Source: an uncultured Myxococcales bacterium | GTDB taxonomy: Bacteria; Myxococcota_A; UBA9042 | Direction of reading: 5' to 3' | NCBI GenBank assembly: GCA_903919145.1 | Contig: CAIXGW010000166.1 | Span: 1-37,245 of the forward strand | DNA: 37,245 nt | Shown: one piece after another, positions 16,701 through 23,628 of the stretch | Position numbering within the stretch: position 1 is the stretch's first letter | How the letters are laid out: every line of letters begins with the position of its first letter | Notes under the pieces: model-generated | Seen by the model: only the letters and a program-made list of their open reading frames with translations | What the model was told of the DNA's origin: nothing | Databases searched by the model: none | Position numbers and translations under genes: made by a program

Positions 16701-19700
16701 CTCAGGTAGATGTCCGCATGTTCCGCCGGGTTAGCGAACAGGTGGCGGGAGAGTGGCAGCAGGTCGACAAAGATGAGCAAACCTGCCGCTGGGCCTCGAC
16801 CGCGGCCGCGGGTCAGTGCAGCTTTGCGCCCAAAAGCGGCGGCATGTGGCACGTCCAAGCGACCATCCGCGACGCCAAGGGCAGAGAGAATGAGACGTTG
16901 CTGCAGGTGTATGTCAGCGGCAAAGACGACGTGCCGGACCGCAGTGCCCCGCAGGACCAGACGCGGCTGGTGCCAGACCGCCAAGAGTACGCGCCGGGCC
17001 AGACCGCAGAGGTGCTGGTGATTGCGCCGTGGCCCAACGCCGAGGGCGAGCTGACCCTGGCTCGCGAAGGTCGGGTGGAGCGCAAGCGCTTTACAATCAA
17101 CGGATTGACAACCACGCTGAAGGTCGCGGTGGAGGATACCTTTACCCCGGGCCTGCACGTTCATGTGGCGCTGATTGGCCAGGCGCCGCGGCTGGGCGCC
17201 GAGGGTCGGCCCGATGCCAAGCTGCCGCCGCGGCCGGCCCACAGCTCGGCGCAGGTCTACCTGGCGGTGCCGCCTCACCATCGCACGCTACAAGTCAAGG
17301 TAACGCCAGCGGATCCCACCGCGACGCCGGGTCAAAAGACCAAGCTCCACCTGCAGCTGCTGGACGCGCGGGGCCAACCGGCAAGCGGCGCCGAAGTGCT
17401 GGTGGTGATGGCCGACGAGTCGGTCTTGGCCCTGACCGGCTATCGAATCGCCAGTCCAATGATGCAGTTCTACCCGCAACGCGGCACCGGGATCGTGCTG
17501 CACGAGCTGCGGCAGTGGCTGCTGTTGGCGGCGCTGCCGCAGCTGCCGGGCGGCGGTCTGGGGATGTCGGGCGCTGGCGGCGGCGGTGGAGGCAAAGGCG
17601 TGGGCATGCGCATGAAGTCCGCGCGCAAAGAGATGGCAATGGACGACTCCGGCGGAGCGCCCGAAGCATCCGCCATGCCCGCCCCGCCTGCGCCATCGGA
17701 AGAGAGAGAGAGCGACAGCGGCGACGCGACCACCGGCAACCAACCGGCCATCGCGGTGCGCAAAGACTTCAATCCTCTGGCGGTGTTTGCCCCAGCCGTG
17801 ACCACCGATGCCAGCGGCAAGGCCACCGTTGAGGTCACCTTGCCAGACAACCTGACCCGCTACCGGGTGATGGCAGTGGCGACCCACGGGGCCCAGCAGT
17901 TTGGCACCGGCGAGGCCACCGTAGTGGCGCGGCTGCCGCTGATGGTCCGGCCCAGCGCTCCGCGGTTTGCCAACTTTGGCGACCACTTTGAGCTGCCGGT
18001 GGTGCTGCAGAATCAGACCGACGCGCCGCTGGAGGTGCGGCTGGCCGCGCGCTCGACGGTGCTGAAAGTCAGCGGGCAAGGGCTGAAATTCACGGTACCC
18101 GCTCAGGATCGCGTAGAGGTGCGACTGCCCACCGACGCGCCGACTCCGGGCACGGGTCGCGTTCAACTGGCTGTGTCAGCAGGATCTTTCTCTGACGCGG
18201 CCGAGATCAGCCTGCCGGTGTGGACGCCCGCGACTACTGAAGGGTTTGCGACCTATGGCGTCATGGACAAAGGCGTGCGCGCTCAAGGGATTCGCGCCCC
18301 AGCGGCGGTGGTGCGCGGCTTTGGCGGGCTGAAGGTAACGACCAGCTCTACGGCGCTGCAAGGTCTGACCGACGCGCTGCTGTACCTGGTGCGCTACCCG
18401 TTTGAGTGCAGCGAGCAGCGGTCCAGCCGGATTCTGGCGATTGCCGCGCTGCGCGATGTCCTGGATGCTTTTGGCTCCGCCGAGCTCCCCTCCGACAAAG
18501 AGCTCCGCGCCTCGATGACCGCCGACTTCAAGGCGTTGGAGCGCCTGCAGAATTACGACGGCGGCTTTGGCTTTTGGCGGCGCGGCGAGCACAGCTGGCC
18601 GGTCACCTCGCTGCACGTGGCCCACGCGCTGGTCCGCGCCAAGCAGAAGGGCTATGACGTGCCTGAGGCGATGCTCAAGAAAGTGCTCAGCTACTGCGAG
18701 TCGGTGGACCGCCACATTCCGCGCTACTACGGGCAGGTGGCCAAGTGGGTGCTGCGCGCCGAGGCCCTGTACGTGCGCCTGCAGGCCGGGCAGCGCGATG
18801 TCAGCAAGGCCAAAGCCATCTTTGCCGAGGCCAAGAAGGTCGACTCGCTGCCGCTAGAAGCCATCGCCTGGCTGTGGCCGGTCCTGTCTGGCCAGCCTGG
18901 GCAAGAGGGGCTGGTCAAGGACATCCGCACGCTGGTCAACAACCGCGTAGAAGAGCAGGCGGGCGCTGCGCATTTTACCGTGCGCTATGAAGACGGCGCC
19001 CACTTGCTGCTGGCCTCTGACCGGCGGGCCGATGCGATCTTGCTGGATGCCCTGATGACCGACCAGCCCGACAGCGACCTGATTCCCAAGCTGGTCACCG
19101 GGTTGCTGGCCCACCGCAAGGCTGGCAAGTGGGGATCGACGCAAGAGAATAGCTGGGTCCTGTTGGCGCTGGACCGCTACTTTCGCACCTATGAGAAGGC
19201 CACACCGGACTTTGTGGCGCGGCTGTGGCTGGGCGAGCGCTATGCCGGCGAGCAAGAGTTCAAGGGTCGATCGACCGACCGCCGCGAGCTCAAAGTGCCC
19301 ATGGCCCTGCTGTTGGATGGCCCACGTGACAGCAACTTGCTGATCCAGAAGGAAGGGGCCGGCCGCCTCTACTACCGCATCGGCCTGGACTACGCGCCCG
19401 CCGACCTGAAACTGCCGCCCCTGGACCGCGGCTTCTTTGTGCAGCGCACCTACCACGCGGTAGACAAGCCGACCGACGTGCGCCGCGACGCCGATGGCAC
19501 CTGGCGAATTCGCGCTGGCGCCCGCGTGCAGGTCCGCGTGGAGATGGTAGCCCCTGCACGGCGCTACCACGTGGCGTTGGTCGACCCGCTGCCGGCAGGC
19601 TTTGAGGCCATCAACGGCGACCTGCTGGGGGCCCAGCCGCCGCCCGACACCCAGCCAACTGCGCAGGGCGACTCGCAGTGGCGCTGGGGCCGCTGGTACG

Positions 19701-19909
19701 AGCACGACAACCTGCGCGATGAGCGGGCCGAGGCCTTTACCAGCCTGTTGTGGCAGGGCGACTGGCAGTACACCTACATCTGCCGCGCCACCACCCCGGG
19801 CACCTTTGCCGTGCCGCCGGCCAAGGCCGAAGAGATGTACAGCCCTGAGGTTTTTGGCCGCAGCGCCAGCGACCGGGTGGTGGTGGAGGTGTCAGGTATT
19901 TCCAATTAA
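13718..19909 (+). CDS. Alpha-2-macroglobulin family lipoprotein with thioester
   Basis: Bacterial alpha-2-macroglobulin: a protease trap that is cleaved in a bait region and then links itself covalently to the attacker. 2063 residues from the ATG at 13718 (AGGAG seven bases upstream). The lipobox LVLAC places lipidated Cys38, so it is membrane-anchored in the periplasm. N-terminal macroglobulin domains include LTFSQPMVPVTD and LYKPGETAHLKGWLR (MG2). The bait region is probably residues about 1279-1348: Gly-rich (AGGGGGGKG), then Lys/Arg/Met-rich, then acidic and Ser-rich. The A2M domain follows (DNLTRYRVMAVATHG), then the thioester motif FECSEQ with Cys1564 and Gln1567, and the alpha/alpha toroid (YDGGFGFWRRGEHSW). 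Length is larger than the E. coli homologue YfhM (about 1650). No pbpC partner is adjacent. The last codons (GTG TCA GGT ATT TCC AAT TAA) lie within the inverted repeat of the adjacent RAYT element. Confidence 0.96.
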   Translation: MHRHLPSRRCQPAHRPTAVARRPWPLLLALLQALVLACEGQPPPRQSDPQLLEAQVAPLQPGGRRLPRQQLRKGDNAMGLQYRLSEADAKAADQPPSPNAVTTPLPAGETAKLLQRLPKLAQQPADAQPFAVREKSLPAPRPGETVPVAFPPPPLALGAEVTPTAPVGPLQVLRYGPQGDVLVAPRISLTFSQPMVPVTDHASLSKLPVPAEVRPALEGEWRWIGTQTLVLQPKNRLPMATDYTVTVPAGTQALSGAALGQTLTFTFRTPPPRILQMSPQGENLPLQPEIFVLFDQAIDPQQILARAAFRAGGKPFAVRQLTVHDLSGRPGWKDRLAELQASGQGKRWLAVAPEVDLPKNTQVHIAWGPGLPSAEGPRVSGGAVAHLFKTYGPMQLESSRCGWDDECPPLAPWTLQFSNPIDAAQFDPKAMTVEPAVPNWQVAVHGSAITLSGLTRGRTAYTVKIPANLMDVYGQTLGADQVAKFVTTRAEPALMTQGGSVIVLDPAAAKPQLAVWSVNHKHLKVKLWRVQPGQWQAWREAQRAASDQEKQPIPPGVPMVDRQQAVAGEPDSVVESAIDLSPALQGQFGHVLVYVAPSVQPKDRWRQTHFWAWVQVTRLGVTALRDDQQLLGWASELATGKPAIGAELQLLDGKGKVELAAMADAQGTAMLRLPDKAAEPKVLVARRGADVAMVPERQDYWNNASDWLRREPGSSVSWHVVDDRGLYKPGETAHLKGWLRTVGRGPKGDVGAFGGPARVFWRLRDSRGNDVGKGSVPLAAGGSFDATIALPGNLHLGSAQVILSFGEGSADHAHALRVEEFRRPEFESTTSADPGPYFMGDHALVTTRARYYAGGALPGAEVQWQFSAQAGHFEPPLCDGYTFGRQLPWWMRGWYGEPATGGSSKSLQSRLSSAGDHSVRLDFDSGDPPQPWAIQANATVFDVNRQAWSSQAALLLHPSAAYVGLQQQRTFVEAGQPLDLSVIAVDVNGQRLVGAQVDVRMFRRVSEQVAGEWQQVDKDEQTCRWASTAAAGQCSFAPKSGGMWHVQATIRDAKGRENETLLQVYVSGKDDVPDRSAPQDQTRLVPDRQEYAPGQTAEVLVIAPWPNAEGELTLAREGRVERKRFTINGLTTTLKVAVEDTFTPGLHVHVALIGQAPRLGAEGRPDAKLPPRPAHSSAQVYLAVPPHHRTLQVKVTPADPTATPGQKTKLHLQLLDARGQPASGAEVLVVMADESVLALTGYRIASPMMQFYPQRGTGIVLHELRQWLLLAALPQLPGGGLGMSGAGGGGGGKGVGMRMKSARKEMAMDDSGGAPEASAMPAPPAPSEERESDSGDATTGNQPAIAVRKDFNPLAVFAPAVTTDASGKATVEVTLPDNLTRYRVMAVATHGAQQFGTGEATVVARLPLMVRPSAPRFANFGDHFELPVVLQNQTDAPLEVRLAARSTVLKVSGQGLKFTVPAQDRVEVRLPTDAPTPGTGRVQLAVSAGSFSDAAEISLPVWTPATTEGFATYGVMDKGVRAQGIRAPAAVVRGFGGLKVTTSSTALQGLTDALLYLVRYPFECSEQRSSRILAIAALRDVLDAFGSAELPSDKELRASMTADFKALERLQNYDGGFGFWRRGEHSWPVTSLHVAHALVRAKQKGYDVPEAMLKKVLSYCESVDRHIPRYYGQVAKWVLRAEALYVRLQAGQRDVSKAKAIFAEAKKVDSLPLEAIAWLWPVLSGQPGQEGLVKDIRTLVNNRVEEQAGAAHFTVRYEDGAHLLLASDRRADAILLDALMTDQPDSDLIPKLVTGLLAHRKAGKWGSTQENSWVLLALDRYFRTYEKATPDFVARLWLGERYAGEQEFKGRSTDRRELKVPMALLLDGPRDSNLLIQKEGAGRLYYRIGLDYAPADLKLPPLDRGFFVQRTYHAVDKPTDVRRDADGTWRIRAGARVQVRVEMVAPARRYHVALVDPLPAGFEAINGDLLGAQPPPDTQPTAQGDSQWRWGRWYEHDNLRDERAEAFTSLLWQGDWQYTYICRATTPGTFAVPPAKAEEMYSPEVFGRSASDRVVVEVSGISN
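19888..19907. repeat. Left inverted repeat of the RAYT element
   Basis: GGTGTCAGGTATTTCCAATT, exactly the reverse complement of 20860-20879. Similarity continues inward with mismatches for about 11 bases (AACAATTGGCC against GCCAATTTGCC). The repeat lies inside the macroglobulin gene and encodes its end. Confidence 0.9.
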
Positions 19910-20826
19910 CAATTGGCCCCGTCCCGCGGGCGCACCGCGCTGGCCAACGCCACTATCCACGCCTGCAACTGCCGGTCGCTGTGTCTCCGCAGTTCAACCT
20001 TGGCAATCCGCTGCGAAACCGTGGCGTGCGTGGCTCCCAGCGCCGCCGCAATCCGGCCATGGTCCACGCCGCAGTGCCGGCTCAGCCACCACGCCGCCAG
20101 CCAGTTCGCCGGGTTACCGTGCGGCCCCCGCTGCGCCGAAATCAACTCTTGCAACGTTTGGCCTGTAACTGCGCAAACAGCCTGCAGACCATCGGCAAGT
20201 TGCCACAGCGGCGCCGCCAAGTTGGGCACCGCAACCACGCCAGTACTGTGCGGCGCCCACAGGCCCTTGGGGTCAAAGTCGGGTGGAAGCACCGCTTGCC
20301 CAGAACAGACCGATTGATAATACTCAGCATAGCCCGCGGCGCTGCCAAATAGCCCCTGCAACTCGGCCGTCTCGAGCCAACTGGGGCGGGCCACCAAGCC
20401 CACGTAGGCGGCGTGGCTTGTCCACAGCGGGTCTTCGACCGGCCCCACGCCAGCGCGCAGCGGGTTCTGGTGCACGTACACCAGGAGGTGTCGCCAGTAC
20501 GTCTCGGTATCGACTAGGCGATTGTGGTAACGACCGCGAAAGACGGGGCCGTCCCACCGGTGGATGCGGTTCAGCCGGCGGGTAAACTCCGCGCCCACGT
20601 GGCGCATTGCCCGCGGCAGCTCGCCCGTCAGCGACTCGAGCAGCAGGTGATAGTGGTTCGGCATGAGCGCATAGCCGTGCAGGCGGACGCTAAAGCGCGG
20701 CAGATCTTGAAGAACAGACAGGAAAACCGCTCTGGAATCATCGTCGACAAAGACGTCTTCACGGCGGGCACCACGGTTCATGACGTGGTGACGAGCTCCA
20801 GGAAAGTCGAGGCGGGGAAGGCGCAT
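19906..20826 (-). CDS. REP-associated tyrosine transposase (RAYT)
   Basis: Y1-type HUH transposase (PF01797) of the RAYT group, proteins that bind and cut hairpins of REP/BIME-type repeats. 306 residues from the ATG at 20826; a TTG at 20853 would add nine. The catalytic features are intact: the HUH motif in ALMPNHYHLLLE (His58, His60), the conserved FRGRYHNRLVD and catalytic Tyr117 in LLVYVHQNPLRAG. A C-terminal extension (about 225-300) carries a helix-turn-helix of the kind often seen in these proteins: WWLSRHCGVDHGRIAAALG, then ATVSQRIAKVE. Its TAA (19908-19906) and the TAA of the convergent macroglobulin gene (19907-19909) share the four bases TTAA. Perfect inverted repeats flank the gene. 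No clear ribosome site is seen, so expression may be low. Confidence 0.92.
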   Translation of the reverse strand: MRLPRLDFPGARHHVMNRGARREDVFVDDDSRAVFLSVLQDLPRFSVRLHGYALMPNHYHLLLESLTGELPRAMRHVGAEFTRRLNRIHRWDGPVFRGRYHNRLVDTETYWRHLLVYVHQNPLRAGVGPVEDPLWTSHAAYVGLVARPSWLETAELQGLFGSAAGYAEYYQSVCSGQAVLPPDFDPKGLWAPHSTGVVAVPNLAAPLWQLADGLQAVCAVTGQTLQELISAQRGPHGNPANWLAAWWLSRHCGVDHGRIAAALGATHATVSQRIAKVELRRHSDRQLQAWIVALASAVRPRDGANC

Positions 20827-20859
20827 ACGGCGAGAGTACCCAGGTCCCGGCAAATTGGC

Positions 20860-20879
20860 AATTGGAAATACCTGACACC
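20860..20879. repeat. Right inverted repeat of the RAYT element
   Basis: AATTGGAAATACCTGACACC, the exact reverse complement of 19888-19907. It lies 34 bases upstream of the transposase ATG and 111 bases upstream of the esterase gene. Confidence 0.9.
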
Positions 20880-20990
20880 CGCTTGCTCCCGCTTGCTACC
20901 CGCCACGGAAGCTGTCAGCGTCCACCAGTGGGCTGGCCGCCAGGCCGCCCCATCCACCCAGGCCGCCCGCGGCCGCAACCCCACGGCCCC

Positions 20991-21920
20991 ATGCGCAGAC
21001 TGCCCTACCTCGCCTCCCTGTTGCTGGCCGCTTCCTGCGCCGGAGCGCCGGCGCCGAGCCTACCTGCGACGCTTCAGGACGCAGGGCAAAACCAGAGCGA
21101 CACTGCGATAGCGGCATGGCAACTGCCTCCTCCCACTGTCCTTGGCGGCAAGCGCCCTGCCCAGCTCTACCTGCCCAAGGCCTACAACGGCAGCCAGGCC
21201 TTGCCGGTGGTGCTGGCCCTGGCCGGCTATGACAACACTTCCGCAGACCTGGACGAATGGCTGCAGCTGCACCAGCGGGTCGAAAGCGACGGGTTTGCAC
21301 TGATCCTTGCCGATGGCCTGACGGACACCGCCGGCGCGCCGTACTGGAACGCCACGGACACCTGCTGCGACTATGACGACTCAGGCGTAGACGATGTGGG
21401 CTATCTCTTTGGCCTGCTGGATGAACTGGCCGCCAAGGTCCACACCAACCCCAAGCGGGTCACCGTGCTGGGGCACTCGGCCGGGGGCTTTATGGCCTAC
21501 CGGCTGGCCTGCGAGCGCGCCGACCGCATCGCCGCCGTGGTCAGCCTGGCCGGCTCGGGGTTTAGCGATGCCAAGGCATGCGTGCCCAGTGCCGCGGTCA
21601 GCGTGCTGCAGGTCCACGGCCTGCTGGACGACGTGATGCCGTTTGCCGGCGACGACGAAGCCCCCGGTGCGCTAGAAATGCTGAAGCGCTGGGGCGGCTA
21701 TGCGGGCTGCGACCTGGACAGCTGGCAGGCTCAGACGGCCAAGCTCGCGGTGGTCAAAGGCACCGCAGCCGATCAGGCCACCGTACTGCACTACGCCCAA
21801 GGCTGCCTGCCCGGCGTGGCGGTAGAGCTGTGGCGGCTGCCGCACGCCGACCACTATCCCAGCTTCACCAAGGCCTTTGCTGAGCTGGCCGTGGGCTGGG
21901 CGCTGCAGAAGGCCAGATAG
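20991..21920 (+). CDS. PHB depolymerase/feruloyl esterase-like lipoprotein (LpqC family)
   Basis: Alpha/beta-hydrolase of the LpqC/PHB-depolymerase esterase group (COG3509), 309 residues. The ATG at 20991 is the only start that puts the signal peptide at the N terminus: MRRLPYLASLLLAASC is a lipobox with Cys16. The family signature YWNATDTCCDYDDSGVDDVGYL is present, a region that in relatives reads WN-x-x-x-CC...VDDV. The nucleophile is the Ser of LGHSAGGFMAYRLAC. The Asp of GLLDDVMPF and the His of LPHADHYPSF complete the triad. Enzymes of this group cleave aryl or polyester bonds; the substrate cannot be predicted. No clear Shine-Dalgarno sequence is visible, and the RAYT right repeat lies just upstream, so the original promoter may have been altered by that insertion. 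Likely monocistronic, with 193 bases before the next gene. Confidence 0.88.
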   Translation: MRRLPYLASLLLAASCAGAPAPSLPATLQDAGQNQSDTAIAAWQLPPPTVLGGKRPAQLYLPKAYNGSQALPVVLALAGYDNTSADLDEWLQLHQRVESDGFALILADGLTDTAGAPYWNATDTCCDYDDSGVDDVGYLFGLLDELAAKVHTNPKRVTVLGHSAGGFMAYRLACERADRIAAVVSLAGSGFSDAKACVPSAAVSVLQVHGLLDDVMPFAGDDEAPGALEMLKRWGGYAGCDLDSWQAQTAKLAVVKGTAADQATVLHYAQGCLPGVAVELWRLPHADHYPSFTKAFAELAVGWALQKAR

Positions 21921-22004
21921 GCTGCAGGCGTTGCCCCCCTGCCCGCCCGGCTTGGCAGTTTTCAGCTGGGATCTTGATTATTTGGCGGGTCTCGCCCCAG
22001 GCAA

Positions 22005-22033
22005 TTGCTACCGGCACGCCCAACGTCTAGGCT
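22005..22033 (+). promoter_or_regulatory. Predicted promoter of the DUF1501/DUF1553 operon
   Basis: TTGCTA (22005-22010), 17 bases, TAGGCT (22028-22033), about 80 bases before the GTG at 22114. Confidence 0.4.
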
Positions 22034-22113
22034 GGCAACTTAGGCGCGGAGCTTGGCCCAGCATCCATCAGCCTTTTCGCAGACACGCAGGGCCACGCCC
22101 GGGGAGAAGCGCC

Positions 22114-23628
22114 GTGTGGAACCGCAGAAAGCTCCTGACGACTGCCGGCCTGGCCGCTGCTGGATTGGCGGCCGGACCTCCGCGACTGGCCAGCGCTGCG
22201 CCTCCCAAGTGGGGCGAGTACCCGACATCCGCGGTCGGCAGCATGGTCCCGCCCGAGCTACAGGCCAAGAAAGTCCTTGAAATCTTCATGGTGGGGGGGG
22301 TTTCGCCGTGGGAAACCTTCTATAGCGTGGGAGACCCGGCCTTTGGCCAAGATGCCGGGTTGTTTTGGTGGACCTTTCAAGAGGGGCCCGACAGCGTGGC
22401 AGCGTGGCACCAAAAGTGCGGCAACACCGGTCCGCTGCTGCAGCCATGGCTCCAAGACAAGACCGGCAAGCTGATTTCGCTTGGCCCCCACCTGGCGGGA
22501 CTGCGCGAGCGCAAAGACATCATCGACCGCACGCGGGTGCTAATCACCAGCCACGGCTTGACGCCCCATGACGCGGCGATTCCCTATACCTTGACCGGGG
22601 CTATGTTGGGCTCGCCGGCGATGGCCGGTCTTGGGGCAGCCGTCGCGCACCACCAGCTGGCGACTACCGTGGGCCCGCTGGCGGAGCCGGGGGCGTACGT
22701 GGTGGCCCCTCCCGTGCAGCCCTTGCCCATTCAGCCGGCGTTTGCGATTGGCGGCCATCCCAGTGCCGCGAGGCCTCTTGCCATTTATGTGTCTGACAAT
22801 ACGGCATTTTCCACCAGCCTTAAGCGTGAGTCAATGGGCGTGCACGCCGCGGCCTCCGACGCCCTGCTGCAGAACTACATCCAGAGTTACAAGGCGCGGC
22901 TGGTCCATCCCGGCAGTGTGACGACGGTTCGGGCACCGGCCTACACCGACCTTGCCCACGCTGCGGCGATGCTGGGAGGTGCCAAGAACTACGCTGACGT
23001 CTTTGCCCCCAAGTTCTTCACCGCAGTCGCCGATTCTTCCTGCGCTTTCACTGCGCCCCTGTCTCCCACCAAAATGGTGCTAGACTTGGCTGTGCATCTG
23101 TTGCAGCGCCCCGGAGCCACCTGCCGCCACGTCACGGCCATCGAAATCGGGTTTGGCCCCAATCCAATGCATTATGACACCCACTGGGACCATGTGGCGG
23201 GCAGCGCCGTCATGCACAACCACTTCTGGCACCACCTGTCTAGCCTGATCAACAAGCCCGGCGAGGCCAACCCGGCCAAGATCAACCTCAATGACACCAT
23301 GATTGTCATCAACACCGAGTTTGGCCGCACCCCTGGCACCCAATTCAAAGACGGGCAGAACACCGGCCGCAACCACTGGCCGCAAGCCTACACCACTGCG
23401 CTCATTGGTGGGCCCATCCAAAAGGCCCAGGCTGGGTTGCGCGGCGCCATCGACATCTACGGACAGCCCATTGATGCCATCACGCCCACCCAACTGCGGG
23501 CTGCAACGCTGGCGGCCATGGGCATCTATCCCTTTGAGGCGGAGAATTTTGCGGTGGGCATGGTACCTGGGGGCAACGCGGTCGCGGCGAGCAAATGGCT
23601 GCGAGACAACCTCTTGGGACTGTCATGA
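22114..23628 (+). CDS. DUF1501 family protein with Tat-type signal
   Basis: Exported protein of the DUF1501 family (PF07394; alkaline-phosphatase/sulfatase-like fold), 504 residues. The GTG at 22114 has GGAG seven bases upstream and yields MWNRRKLLTTAGLAAAGLAA, a twin-arginine signal, so it is exported folded. The family core is clear: KVLEIFMVGGVSPWETF near the start, a His-rich central segment (NPMHYDTHWDHV, MHNHFWHHL), then NDTMIVINTEFGRTPG and GRNHWPQAYTTALIGG. In planctomycetes and many gliding bacteria DUF1501 genes sit beside a DUF1549/DUF1553 gene, as here. The biochemical role of that pair is unproven, although polysaccharide or sulfate-ester metabolism has been suggested from context. 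Its TGA overlaps the ATG of the next gene (ATGA at 23625-23628), so translation is coupled. Confidence 0.93.
   Translation: MWNRRKLLTTAGLAAAGLAAGPPRLASAAPPKWGEYPTSAVGSMVPPELQAKKVLEIFMVGGVSPWETFYSVGDPAFGQDAGLFWWTFQEGPDSVAAWHQKCGNTGPLLQPWLQDKTGKLISLGPHLAGLRERKDIIDRTRVLITSHGLTPHDAAIPYTLTGAMLGSPAMAGLGAAVAHHQLATTVGPLAEPGAYVVAPPVQPLPIQPAFAIGGHPSAARPLAIYVSDNTAFSTSLKRESMGVHAAASDALLQNYIQSYKARLVHPGSVTTVRAPAYTDLAHAAAMLGGAKNYADVFAPKFFTAVADSSCAFTAPLSPTKMVLDLAVHLLQRPGATCRHVTAIEIGFGPNPMHYDTHWDHVAGSAVMHNHFWHHLSSLINKPGEANPAKINLNDTMIVINTEFGRTPGTQFKDGQNTGRNHWPQAYTTALIGGPIQKAQAGLRGAIDIYGQPIDAITPTQLRAATLAAMGIYPFEAENFAVGMVPGGNAVAASKWLRDNLLGLS

Larger units (their letters stand above)
19888..20879 (-). mobile_element. 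RAYT element bounded by 20-bp inverted repeats
   Basis: A 992-bp unit consisting of one REP-associated tyrosine transposase gene and perfect 20-bp terminal inverted repeats. There is no visible target-site duplication, in keeping with HUH single-strand transposition. Codon style is native (TTT before G throughout), so the element has probably been resident for a long time. Confidence 0.75.
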
